DNA from: K189A clade bacterium
GTDB lineage: Bacteria; Pseudomonadota; Gammaproteobacteria; Pseudomonadales; Azotimanducaceae
DNA length: 64,000 nt
Direction: 5' to 3'
Assembly (NCBI GenBank): GCA_902528515.1
Contig: CABZTD010000005.1
Span: 1-64,000, forward strand
A program made the position numbers and the translations under genes. Below are positions 41,122-51,193 of the stretch, in pieces (position 1 is the stretch's first letter; every line of letters begins with the position of its first letter). Below the pieces are notes generated by a model, which worked only from the letters and a program-made list of their open reading frames with translations, had not been told where the DNA came from and did not search any database.

Positions 41122-41270
41122 GATACTTCCTGAAAAATTTTGCGTGTGATTTCAGGCTACGTAGAGATCGGTCAACGTAACGTGAACAATCAAACGCTCT
41201 ACTCAGACTCTTTGGTGACTCTGGATTTATCTGCTAAGACCTTGAGCCCTCGGGTAGTCCGCTTTGTGAC

Positions 41271-41459
41271 CTATTGTTTCTGCTGTAGTTCCTCGGCGCT
41301 TAGCTTGCGCGCTTCATCCGGCACCAGCACGGGAATGCCGTCATCGATAGAATACGCCAGCTGGCTCACCGAACACCAAAGCTCCTTGAGCTCACGTTTG
41401 TACACCAAGGGCGCTTTACTGACAGGGCATACCAAGAGTTCGAGCAACTTCGCATCCAT
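41271..41459 (-). CDS. YcaR/Trm112-like small protein
   Basis: 62 aa from ATG 41459 (MDAKLLELLVCPVSKAPLVY); the track start adds ten residues. CPVSK and WCSVSQLAYSIDDGIPVLVPDEA are the UPF0434/Trm112-like signature. These small proteins support methyltransferases or other partners. In many gammaproteobacteria the gene sits between lpxK and kdsB; here it follows purA by 4 bp and is likely its operon partner. Confidence 0.88.
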   Translation of the reverse strand: MDAKLLELLVCPVSKAPLVYKRELKELWCSVSQLAYSIDDGIPVLVPDEARKLSAEELQQKQ

Positions 41460-41463
41460 CGGC

Positions 41464-42888
<1,425 letters not shown>

Positions 42889-42903
42889 TTAGCTGGCGTA
42901 TTA

Positions 42904-44088
42904 CTATGCGTTCGGTGCCGTGTTACCGGGCTGCACTAGCCATCCATCTTGGCCATACACAAGCATGCCGATGCAATCATGTGGCGGTTGCTCATCCTCA
43001 GCAGCCGCCACAATCACACGATGACCCTCGCCTCGCAGCCTGCTGACAAGGCCAGTCAGCTCTGCATAAGGTGCGTCAGCGGTATAGGGCGCAAAGTAGG
43101 CGCCTTGCCTCTGGTATGAGCTGTCCATCAACTGCTTCAGATTAAGATCAAAACCTGTCGCTGCTCGGCCACGACCAAATATGTCTCCAACGCCATCGTA
43201 GCGCCCACCCTGGGCCAACGCTCTGCCATGCTGCGGATGATAGACGGCGAAGACAGGGCCGTTGTGATAGCCGTATCCAGAAAGCTCGGAGACATCGATA
43301 CGCAAATCCACCTGCGGGTAGCGCGCTTTGATAATTGCGGCCAGATCTTTGAGTTCATCCAGCGCGGATAGCACACTTTCTGCCGCGCTGTTCAGAACCT
43401 TTCCTGCCAATTCTAAAACACCGATGTCGCCCATCAAATCTGGCAACGCGCTCAACATTGCCGCCGTGGACGAATCATCAAGCAACGCGCGAATATCGCT
43501 GGCGCCCTTGCGCTGGATACAGCTAAAAAGCTCGCCTCGGCGAGCCTCATCTAGCCGACCCTCGGCAAGCAACTGCTCAACCAGGCCTAGGTAGATACCC
43601 ATGTGCCCGAGCAGCAATACCGGTGTGTGCATATTTGCGACCTTGAGTCCCTCCAGCATCAAGCCAATAACTTCGGCGTCGGCGGCGACGCCGCTAGCTC
43701 CAAACATTTCCGCGCCGGCTTTAAGTGGTACTCTGGAAGCTTGGTTGCCATGTGGTTTAGCGAATACGACAGGGCCAGCGTAGCAGTAGCGCTGCACGTT
43801 ATCGCTGCGCAAACTATGAGCATCGACGCGCACTGCTTGTGAGGTCATGTCTGCCCGCACACCCAGTTGACGGCCACTGTCCTGATCGACCACTTTGAGC
43901 GTTTGCAGATCGAGATCTTCGCCGCTGCCTACCAACAGGGCATCGAGGTATTCGATCACCGGTGGTTCCAAGTAGTCATATCCCCACCGGTCAAATACGT
44001 CCAAAACCCTGCGCCGCAATTGCTCGAGCTGCCACGCCCCGGGCGGCAGGACCTCATCCACCCCCTTGGGCAACCTCCAGTAGGTCAT
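42904..44088 (-). CDS. hisZ: ATP phosphoribosyltransferase regulatory subunit
   Basis: Catalytically inactive HisRS paralogue that, with short HisG, catalyses the first step of histidine synthesis. About 394 aa from ATG 44088 (MTYWRLPKGVDEVLPPGAWQ). HisRS-like parts: RWGYDYLEPPVIEYLDAL, QLGVRADMTSQAVRVDAH, RYCYAGPVVFAKPHG. The late HisRS motifs are degenerate, as expected. Conserved position between hflC and purA. Confidence 0.95.
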   Translation of the reverse strand: MTYWRLPKGVDEVLPPGAWQLEQLRRRVLDVFDRWGYDYLEPPVIEYLDALLVGSGEDLDLQTLKVVDQDSGRQLGVRADMTSQAVRVDAHSLRSDNVQRYCYAGPVVFAKPHGNQASRVPLKAGAEMFGASGVAADAEVIGLMLEGLKVANMHTPVLLLGHMGIYLGLVEQLLAEGRLDEARRGELFSCIQRKGASDIRALLDDSSTAAMLSALPDLMGDIGVLELAGKVLNSAAESVLSALDELKDLAAIIKARYPQVDLRIDVSELSGYGYHNGPVFAVYHPQHGRALAQGGRYDGVGDIFGRGRAATGFDLNLKQLMDSSYQRQGAYFAPYTADAPYAELTGLVSRLRGEGHRVIVAAAEDEQPPHDCIGMLVYGQDGWLVQPGNTAPNA

Positions 44089-44127
44089 CGATTTACCGCC
44101 AGCGTTTCTAAGCAAATATTGCGACGA

Positions 44128-45000
44128 TCACTTCGTGGAACCGCTTTCGAGATACTTAAAAAAATCACTGTCGGGATCCAGCACCAGAAGGTCGCCTTTA
44201 TCCTTAAAAACTTCGCCGTAGGCGTTAATGCTTCGATAAAAGCCATAGAACTCGGGATCCTGACTGTAAGCGCTCGCATAGATTTCAGCCGCCATGGCGT
44301 CTCCATCGCCTCGCAGGCGTTCGCTCTCGCGATACGCTTCTGCCTCAATAACTACCGAATCACGATCAGCTTTGGCGCGAATTGCTAACGCCTGCTCTTG
44401 TCCCTCGGCTCGATATTGCCGTGCTTCGATTTCACGCTCTGAGTTCATACGCTCGTACACCGTGGTGGAAACCTCTGAAGGTAAATCGATTTTCTTTACT
44501 CGCACGTCTACCACCTCGAGTCCCACAGATTCCCGCATTACAGTATCCAAATCCTTGCGCAGCTCGGCCATCAATTGATCACGTTGGCCAGAAATGACCT
44601 CATACATTTCCCGACGGCTGATCTGGTTACGCAGGCCTTCATTTACGCGCTCAGAGAGCAGACGCTGAGCGCGGCGTTCATCAAACGATGTGCCTGTATA
44701 GAAACGCTCGATATCCGCCACCCGCCACTTTACGAAGGAATCTACAATTAGCGGTTTCTTTTCCAGGGTGTAATACGTTTCACCCTGAGAATCTAAAGTA
44801 AGTACACGAGCGTCAAACTTTTTGACTTCTTGAGCAATCGGCAGCTTGAAATGCAGACCAGGCTTAATCTCTGCGTCAATAAGATTACCGAACTCAAGCA
44901 AGATGGCTTTTTCGGTTTCCATTACGCGATAGGCCGACTGATTCAGCAAACCGAAACCAATCAGCAAAAATGCTGCAACAAGAAACGTTTTCATCGGCAT
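44128..45000 (-). CDS. hflC: FtsH protease modulator HflC
   Basis: SPFH/prohibitin protein of the inner membrane that forms the HflKC cage around FtsH. 290 aa. N-terminal anchor FLVAAFLLIGFGLLN, then the SPFH domain (AILLEFGNLIDAEIKPGLHFKLPI, FVKWRVADIERFYTG) and coiled-coil REIEARQYRAEGQEQALAIRAKADRD. The start has GGAG ~9 bp upstream. 47 bp after hflK. Confidence 0.96.
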   Translation of the reverse strand: MPMKTFLVAAFLLIGFGLLNQSAYRVMETEKAILLEFGNLIDAEIKPGLHFKLPIAQEVKKFDARVLTLDSQGETYYTLEKKPLIVDSFVKWRVADIERFYTGTSFDERRAQRLLSERVNEGLRNQISRREMYEVISGQRDQLMAELRKDLDTVMRESVGLEVVDVRVKKIDLPSEVSTTVYERMNSEREIEARQYRAEGQEQALAIRAKADRDSVVIEAEAYRESERLRGDGDAMAAEIYASAYSQDPEFYGFYRSINAYGEVFKDKGDLLVLDPDSDFFKYLESGSTK

Positions 45001-45047
45001 TTTTTCTTTCTCCTTTACTCGCTTTTAGCGTTTATCGCTACGACGAT

Positions 45048-46196
45048 CTATTGGTTTGGTCGGCCTCGAGTGTTGCTCGTGCGGCTGGCGCCAAGGTCAC
45101 GCCGCAGCTGCTCTAAATCTCGACGCAGGTTTTGAATATCCGTAGTGCCATTGACCGTCGTGGTCGCCTGCCCAAGCTTGTCCAGCGGCAGGTACATCAT
45201 ATTGTTACCGCCTTCCACATCGATCATCACTTTGCTGGAGTTCTTAAACACATTTTCCATGGCATCGATATAAAGGCGATCCCTTGTTACTTGCTTGGCT
45301 TGTGAATACTCCGCCAGCAACTTTTCGAAACGTTGAGCCTCACCCTCGGAGCGAGCTACTACTCGATCTCGATAACCCTGAGCTTCCTCCAACTGGCGCT
45401 GAGCTCGGCCCCGCGCCTCCGGTACGACCTGTTGAGCATAGGCAGTCGCCTGGTTAATGAACTTTTGTTGGTCCTCCTTCGCCTTTTGCACATCATTAAA
45501 GGCATCTTGAACCTGAATGGGTGGCGCACTGCGATCGATATTTACCTTGGTAACATCGATACCGGCACCATAGCTTTGCAGGTACTGCTGCAACCGGGCC
45601 TGCACTTCAATAGCAATAGCCTCTCGACCGTCTGTAATCACTTCGTCCATGCTCGCAGACCCGACTACGTGGCGCAGCGCACTCTCTGTGGCCTGAGCCA
45701 AGCTATCACGTGGTTCACGAACGTTGATCACAAAATTTGAGGCGCTGTCGATCACCCACTGCACAGTGAGACTTACGTCAACGATGTTTTCATCTTCGGT
45801 CAGCATCAGCGCCTGATGGCTGTGCGACTGAACTTGGGTGACGTTGACGGAGGTCCTTTCGTCTATAATCGGGGGATTCCAGTGCAAGCCCGGCCCTACT
45901 TCCTCGGGCAGCGCCTGACCAAATCGAAAGATGACAACGCGCTCTTGCTCATCGACTTGGTACACACCGGCAAAGGCATAGAGGCCAAGCGCCAGAACCA
46001 CAAATAGGCTGATCGAGCTACGCGATAGCTTGCTACCAGAACCGCCTTTATCCCCGCCACCTCCGCCGCCAAACATGCCTGACAGTTGGCCTTGGAGTTT
46101 ACGGATCGCTTCATCAAGATCTGGCGGACCATCATTTTTATTGCCGCGATTTCCCCAGGGGTCTTTATCACCACCGCCGGATTCATTCCACGCCAT
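45048..46196 (-). CDS. hflK: FtsH protease modulator HflK
   Basis: Partner of HflC. 382 aa. Gly-rich N-terminus (MAWNESGGGDKDPWGNRGN and a GGGGGG run at ~43-48), transmembrane segment ~58-78 (LSRSSISLFVVLALGLYAFAG), SPFH domain (VVIFRFGQALPEEVGPGLHW) and a long C-terminal coiled coil (VPEARGRAQRQLEEAQGYRD). Order hflX-hflK-hflC conserved. Confidence 0.96.
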   Translation of the reverse strand: MAWNESGGGDKDPWGNRGNKNDGPPDLDEAIRKLQGQLSGMFGGGGGGDKGGSGSKLSRSSISLFVVLALGLYAFAGVYQVDEQERVVIFRFGQALPEEVGPGLHWNPPIIDERTSVNVTQVQSHSHQALMLTEDENIVDVSLTVQWVIDSASNFVINVREPRDSLAQATESALRHVVGSASMDEVITDGREAIAIEVQARLQQYLQSYGAGIDVTKVNIDRSAPPIQVQDAFNDVQKAKEDQQKFINQATAYAQQVVPEARGRAQRQLEEAQGYRDRVVARSEGEAQRFEKLLAEYSQAKQVTRDRLYIDAMENVFKNSSKVMIDVEGGNNMMYLPLDKLGQATTTVNGTTDIQNLRRDLEQLRRDLGASRTSNTRGRPNQ

Positions 46197-46361
46197 AGGT
46201 TTACTCCGAAAGTTGATTCAATAGTTTGGACGACTCACAGGCTTAGAGCATGCACCCTCTTCCGTAAAGTGCGCGTGAGTTTCCCTTGCTGGCTTAGCCA
46301 TTGTAGTGCCTGTCATACATTCTTTTTTGGTTTTTCGGCTTATCGCCATGATTTTAGCGAG

Positions 46362-47630
46362 TTAGTGCGCAGTCTCGACATGCACCCGTCGCTGACGTAT
46401 TTGACCCAGAAGTTTGTCGTCCGCTCGTACTGTAAGCCTCACGCTACCATCTGTCAGCAATGTTTCGTCGAGCACTGCACCGGATTGATACAACCAGGCG
46501 CGATTCCTGCCGTCCCTCGCACTTAGCACCACTTGGTGCGGTGCCACAACCCCGAGCGCTGTACCGATACTGTCGAGCAGTTGAATAATGCCCTGACCGG
46601 TCAATGCTGACACCAAGGTCGTGTTACCGAGCATGGTGCGCAGTTCTGTGTCCATCAAGTCTACCTTGTTGACGGCAATTAGGGTCGGCACTTCTCCGGC
46701 TCCGATTTCATCCAGCACCGCCTGTACTTGTTCAATACGATCCTCATGCAAAGGGTCCGAGCCATCTACCACATGCAATAACAGGTCAGAGTGTACGACC
46801 TCTTCCAAAGTGGCCTTGAAGGCCTCCACTAGGGCATGAGGTAAGGCGCTTACAAAACCGACAGTATCCGTCATCACCACATTGCCGGCCCCAGGCACCT
46901 CGATCTTCCGTGTGGTCGGATCAAGCGTGGCAAACAGCAAATCTTGCGCAAAAACGTCGGCTTGAGTGATAGCGTTAAACAATGTGCTCTTGCCCGCATT
47001 CGTATAGCCTACAAGCGAAACGGTGGGGGTACCCTGGCGGTTTCGGCTGCGTCTGTTTTGCTGGCGGCGGCGCGCGACGTTCTGCAGCTTTTGTTCAGTC
47101 CCCTTCACACGAGCAGATAACATACGCTGATCCAACTCGATCTGCTTTTCGCCCGCTCCGCGCATTCCGATACCGCCCTTTTGTCGGTCAAGGTGCGTCC
47201 AGCCCCTCACTAGCCGGGTTTGCGCATGCTTTAGCTGAGCAAGCTCGACCTGCAGCTGGCCCTCGTGGCTGCGGGCACGCTCAGCAAATATCGTCAGAAT
47301 CAATTCCGTTCGCGTGATCAAGCGGCAATTAAGCGCTTGCTCGAGATTTCGTTGCTGGCCCGGAGATAATTCGTGATTGATCAAGATCAAAGATGCGCCA
47401 GCCCACTGCAGCACTGCTTTGAGATCGTCCACCTTGCCACTGCCCACGAACCAACGCGGATGCGGTGAGCTGCGCTTGGCGCTGGCAACGTGCACTACAT
47501 CGATTTGCGCTGAGCGCGCCAGTTCGGCGAACTCAGCTTGGTCTGGATTATCTTTACCGTGCACCTCGACGTGCAAAAGCACGGCCTTGTCGCCAGATTC
47601 TGGTCGCTCAAACAGCATGGGTAGTGGCAT
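46362..47630 (-). CDS. hflX: Ribosome-associated GTPase HflX
   Basis: GTPase that splits stalled or stressed 70S ribosomes. 422 aa. N-terminal HflX domain (HPRWFVGSGKVDDLK, LELSPGQQRNLE-like segment NHELSPGQQRNLEQALNC), coiled-coil linker, GTPase domain with G1 GYTNAGKSTLFNAI, G3 DTVGFV and G4 NKVD. Begins 142 bp after hfq, the usual neighbour. Confidence 0.96.
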   Translation of the reverse strand: MPLPMLFERPESGDKAVLLHVEVHGKDNPDQAEFAELARSAQIDVVHVASAKRSSPHPRWFVGSGKVDDLKAVLQWAGASLILINHELSPGQQRNLEQALNCRLITRTELILTIFAERARSHEGQLQVELAQLKHAQTRLVRGWTHLDRQKGGIGMRGAGEKQIELDQRMLSARVKGTEQKLQNVARRRQQNRRSRNRQGTPTVSLVGYTNAGKSTLFNAITQADVFAQDLLFATLDPTTRKIEVPGAGNVVMTDTVGFVSALPHALVEAFKATLEEVVHSDLLLHVVDGSDPLHEDRIEQVQAVLDEIGAGEVPTLIAVNKVDLMDTELRTMLGNTTLVSALTGQGIIQLLDSIGTALGVVAPHQVVLSARDGRNRAWLYQSGAVLDETLLTDGSVRLTVRADDKLLGQIRQRRVHVETAH

Positions 47631-47772
47631 TAAGGCTCGTTTTCATCAGTCCACTGTGCTGTCTATTCCGCTATTTTCAAGGGGACCGATGCCAGACTGT
47701 TTTGGGGGTTTCTGCTCGTCGACGCTGTGACAGCTACGCCCGTAATTGACGAGTACCCGACGATAGTGGAGG

Positions 47773-48018
47773 CTATTGCAAATCGCTCTCACTAATCGCC
47801 ACGTTGCGTGCGGGCACCACTGTTGAAATACCGTGCTTGTATACAATTTGACTCACCGTATTCTTCAGCAGAATTACAAATTGATCGAAGGACTCGATTT
47901 GCCCCTGCAACTTAATACCATTAACGAGAAAGATCGAAACAGGCACTTTTTCGCGGCGCAAAGCGTTAAGAAAGGGGTCTTGTAGGCCATGACCCTTTGA
48001 GACGTTATCAGAATTCAT
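47773..48018 (-). CDS. hfq: RNA chaperone Hfq
   Basis: Hexameric Sm-like protein pairing small RNAs with mRNAs. 81 aa, short C-terminal tail. Sm1: [43 protein letters not shown]; Sm2: [15 protein letters not shown]. Lies between miaA and hflX as usual, but with a 320-bp gap on the miaA side, so it probably has its own promoter. Confidence 0.98.
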   Translation of the reverse strand: MNSDNVSKGHGLQDPFLNALRREKVPVSIFLVNGIKLQGQIESFDQFVILLKNTVSQIVYKHGISTVVPARNVAISESDLQ

Positions 48019-48338
48019 TTTTTTTCTTCTTGCATTTATTTATCCGTTTCTCACGCTCGCTATAGGCCACAAAGCGGGGAGTACACTGCGACTCTTCAAG
48101 CGAGTTGTCGCTAATCGCGGTAAATGCCGCTGGCCAATAGTTGGGATTCCCTGAGTCTTGTTGGTACTGAATAGGTCGCCCCTAGAGACGATAACGTCTC
48201 GGTAAGCACCTTGGCCCGAGCGCGATCTAGTATACTGCGAAGAGAACCTTTTTGGACAGTTTAGTTTGAAGTGTCTAATTCAAAATCCTGTGCTGCGTCA
48301 TATAGGTCTAAATTGCCCATGCCGATCACTTCTCGCTC
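48019..48338. other. 320-bp miaA-hfq intergenic region
   Basis: No gene supported. Contains a hairpin GAGACG-ATAA-CGTCTC (48187-48202) without a T-run, a copy of TGTCTAATT at 48272-48280, and a T-rich stretch before hfq on its upstream side. Probably holds the hfq promoter and leader; the exact elements are not resolved. Confidence 0.45.
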
Positions 48339-49280
48339 TTATTGCCTCAAAATGGCCTGAATCAATTGATCTGGTGTGTCGGCGACCAACTTTAGGGCAT
48401 CTGGCCATTTCCTAAGCCATGTTATTTGACGCTTAGCCAGCTGCCGAGTCGCAGCTATACCCTGATCAATAAAGGTGGTTTCGTCAGTCTCTTCAACCAA
48501 ATGTCCCCAAGCCTGCCGATAACCCACCGCTCGCATGGAAGGCATATCCCTAGTGAGATCGCCCCGATTCATTAGCTCTCGAACCTCATCAAGAAGCCCC
48601 ACCCTTAACATTTTCCTAAATCTAGCGGCGATGCGCTGATGCAATCGATCACGCTGCATAGGGAGCATCACGACGCTTTCATGCCGCAACCCGGTACGTT
48701 CAAATAACCCACCCCTAGATTTATCGAGCCACTGCGCAGACATAGGCTGTCCTGTGGTACGCACGACTGCTATGGCCCTCAGCAGCCGCTGATGATTATT
48801 TGGGTGAATAACCCCGGCTGCTACTGGGTCTTGCTGAGCTAACTCGTAATGCAACGACTGGGCGCCGCGCTCCGCCAATTCCCGCTCAAGGTCCTGACGC
48901 AGGGCGATATCCGTAGCAGGCAGATCTGCGATGCCCTCGAGCAGGCATTTGAGATACATCATAGTGCCGCCTACAACAATCGGCTTCTTTTTCGCCGCGA
49001 TAGCACTAGCAATCTCTGCATCAGCGTCCGCTACAAAATCCGCTGCAGAATAGGTTTCACTGGGATCACGAATGTCGATCAACGCGTGTGGATAGCGCCG
49101 TTGCTCATGGAGGGTTGGTTTGGCGGTGCCAATATCCATGCCTCGGTATATCAAGGCGGAGTCTGCGCTGATCAACTGGGCGCGTTTCGTCCCACCTAGT
49201 GCGTCCTGCACGGCCATGGCGACCGCAGTTTTACCGATGGCCGTTGGCCCACAGATAACAAGCACCGAACCCGGATCCAT
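48339..49280 (-). CDS. miaA: tRNA dimethylallyltransferase
   Basis: Adds the isopentenyl group to A37 of tRNAs reading UNN codons. About 313 aa from ATG 49280 (MDPGSVLVICGPTAIGKTAV; AAGGAAAC upstream). Motifs: SADSALIYRGMDIGTAKPT, HALIDIRDPSETYSAADF, GGTMMYLKCLLEG, and AVGYRQAWGHL. Starts 23 bp after the mutL stop, standard mutL-miaA-hfq order. Confidence 0.96.
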   Translation of the reverse strand: MDPGSVLVICGPTAIGKTAVAMAVQDALGGTKRAQLISADSALIYRGMDIGTAKPTLHEQRRYPHALIDIRDPSETYSAADFVADADAEIASAIAAKKKPIVVGGTMMYLKCLLEGIADLPATDIALRQDLERELAERGAQSLHYELAQQDPVAAGVIHPNNHQRLLRAIAVVRTTGQPMSAQWLDKSRGGLFERTGLRHESVVMLPMQRDRLHQRIAARFRKMLRVGLLDEVRELMNRGDLTRDMPSMRAVGYRQAWGHLVEETDETTFIDQGIAATRQLAKRQITWLRKWPDALKLVADTPDQLIQAILRQ

Positions 49281-49303
49281 CAGGTTTCCTTGCACCACGC
49301 CGG

Positions 49304-51193
49304 CTACTGTCCGCGCAAAAACAGGCGATCGAGCTCTGACATGCTGCGCTGAACAAATGTTGGTCGGCCGTGATTGCATATCCCAGCGTTTTCTGTTTTT
49401 TCCATAGAGCGTAGCAGGGCATTCATCTCGGTAATGGTGAGTTGGCGATTAGCGCGCACTGAACCGCGACACGCTAAGGTGGCCAGCACGTCGAAGTTGC
49501 TACGAGATAGAGTATCGCTGGTACCGAATTCCATCAGCTCTGCCAGCAAGTCCTGCACCATTCTCTGAATATCGGCTTTTGCCAACAGCACCGGCACCTC
49601 GCGAACGACCACACTGACCTGACCCATTCGTTCTACCAGCAGACCTGATGCGTCAAGCTGCTCTCTGTAATCTTCAACCAAATTCGCCTCGTGCTCACTC
49701 ACGTTGAACGTAAGCGGCACCAACAGACGCTGGCGCGCGATACCATCACGGGCCTGCGCCTTTTTCATCTGCTCGTAAACGACGCGCTCGTGAGCCGCGT
49801 GAGCATCTACTACAACAAGGCCCTGGTTGTTTTGGGCCAAGATATAAACGCCGTGCAGCTGGGCAATGGCATAGCCTAGCGGATGCTCATCTGACTCGGT
49901 CTGATCAGATTGAAAGGCGCTAGAGCCGCCGCGCTCCTGGGACCACTGACCGTGCTGATCTGCCGCTAAATCGTCGTTGCCAGCGCCGGGGCCATCACTC
50001 CTTTGTTCGTACTCGCGCGCCAATTGAGCGAGGCCGCCTGGCGGATGGTCGTTTGAGGGCATGAACCGTGGAAAATGAGTTTGTCTGGATGGGCCGGCGA
50101 AGACGCCGAAAGAGTTCGCTGTGGATGCCACAGGATCAAGCGTAAATTCGCTATCGAGCTTTTCGCTTGGGCGCAAGCTGCGTAGCGCCCGATTAAGTCC
50201 GGAAAAAATAAAGTCGTGCACCTGCCTAGCATCACGGAAACGAACCTCGTGCTTGGTGGGATGCACGTTGACGTCTACCCCATCGCAGGGCACCTGCAGG
50301 TAGAGCACGTATACCGCGTGACGCCCATGAAACATCACATCACTGTATGCCTGCCGAATCGCATGGCCCACCAGCTTGTCGCGTATGGCGCGGCCATTCA
50401 CATAAAAGAACTGCTGATCCATCTGACGACGATTGTGGTGGGGGAGACCCACCCAGCCATAGAGCCGCAAATTGAGATTGCTTTCGTCGATGTAGATCGA
50501 ATTTTCAACGAAATCGGGACTGAGAACCCGTGACAGCCGATCCAGCGGATCTCCGGACGCCAGCATCAACGGACGATTCACGCGGCCAGAACTTCCAGTG
50601 GTTCTTGCCTGAGAAAGCGAAAACCCGACATGCATATGCGCCAAACTCAGCCGACGCAGTATCTGATCGATTTGACTGGCCTCCGTGCGCTCGGCCTTCA
50701 AAAATTTACGGCGGGCTGGCGTGTTGTAAAACAGGTCCCGCACTTCTACGGTGGTACCCTGGGGATGCGCCGTCGGGCCAGAATTCTGGATTTTGCCGCT
50801 AAAGGATTCAACGAACCACCCCCCATCATCTACCGAAGTTGCGGAGGCAATTTTTACTCTGGCCACCGAGGCCACGCTGGCCAGCGCCTCACCTCGAAAA
50901 CCCAAACTTTCGATACCAATCAGGTCGTCAGTGCTGCTAATTTTGCTAGTGGCATGTCGCTCAAGCGCGAGGGGCAGATCATCTGCATGGATTCCCTTTC
51001 CGGAATCGCGCACCCAAACCAGGCCCACACCGCCTGCCTCGGTACGAACCTCAATCTTCTTAGCACCCGCATCGAGGCTGTTCTCGAGCAATTCTTTGAC
51101 GATGGACGCCGGTCGCTCAACGACTTCACCCGCTGCAATTTGGTCGGCCACGAAGGCGCTTAATCGCTTCACTCGGCTCACTTGCTCACTCAC
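49304..51193 (-). CDS. mutL: DNA mismatch repair protein MutL
   Basis: Links MutS recognition to strand incision. About 629 aa. N-terminal GHKL ATPase: VADQIAAGEVVERPASIVKE, DAGAKKIEVRTEAGG, GIHADDLPLALERHATSKI, GFRGEALASV. A variable Gln/Ser-rich linker (~380-440) precedes the dimerisation domain. The start is one of two GTGs: 51193, which overlaps the amidase stop (GTGA), or 51181; I chose the former for coupling. The upstream ORF extension in the track is a shadow of the amidase gene. The C-terminus has no clear DQHAxxE endonuclease motif (VVDAHAAHERVVYEQ instead aligns nearby), so endonuclease activity is uncertain. Confidence 0.95.
   Translation of the reverse strand: MSEQVSRVKRLSAFVADQIAAGEVVERPASIVKELLENSLDAGAKKIEVRTEAGGVGLVWVRDSGKGIHADDLPLALERHATSKISSTDDLIGIESLGFRGEALASVASVARVKIASATSVDDGGWFVESFSGKIQNSGPTAHPQGTTVEVRDLFYNTPARRKFLKAERTEASQIDQILRRLSLAHMHVGFSLSQARTTGSSGRVNRPLMLASGDPLDRLSRVLSPDFVENSIYIDESNLNLRLYGWVGLPHHNRRQMDQQFFYVNGRAIRDKLVGHAIRQAYSDVMFHGRHAVYVLYLQVPCDGVDVNVHPTKHEVRFRDARQVHDFIFSGLNRALRSLRPSEKLDSEFTLDPVASTANSFGVFAGPSRQTHFPRFMPSNDHPPGGLAQLAREYEQRSDGPGAGNDDLAADQHGQWSQERGGSSAFQSDQTESDEHPLGYAIAQLHGVYILAQNNQGLVVVDAHAAHERVVYEQMKKAQARDGIARQRLLVPLTFNVSEHEANLVEDYREQLDASGLLVERMGQVSVVVREVPVLLAKADIQRMVQDLLAELMEFGTSDTLSRSNFDVLATLACRGSVRANRQLTITEMNALLRSMEKTENAGICNHGRPTFVQRSMSELDRLFLRGQ

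Noticed and set aside
48187-48202. GAGACG-ATAA-CGTCTC hairpin as a terminator
   Set aside because: No T-run on either strand and not close to a gene end; left as an unexplained small hairpin.
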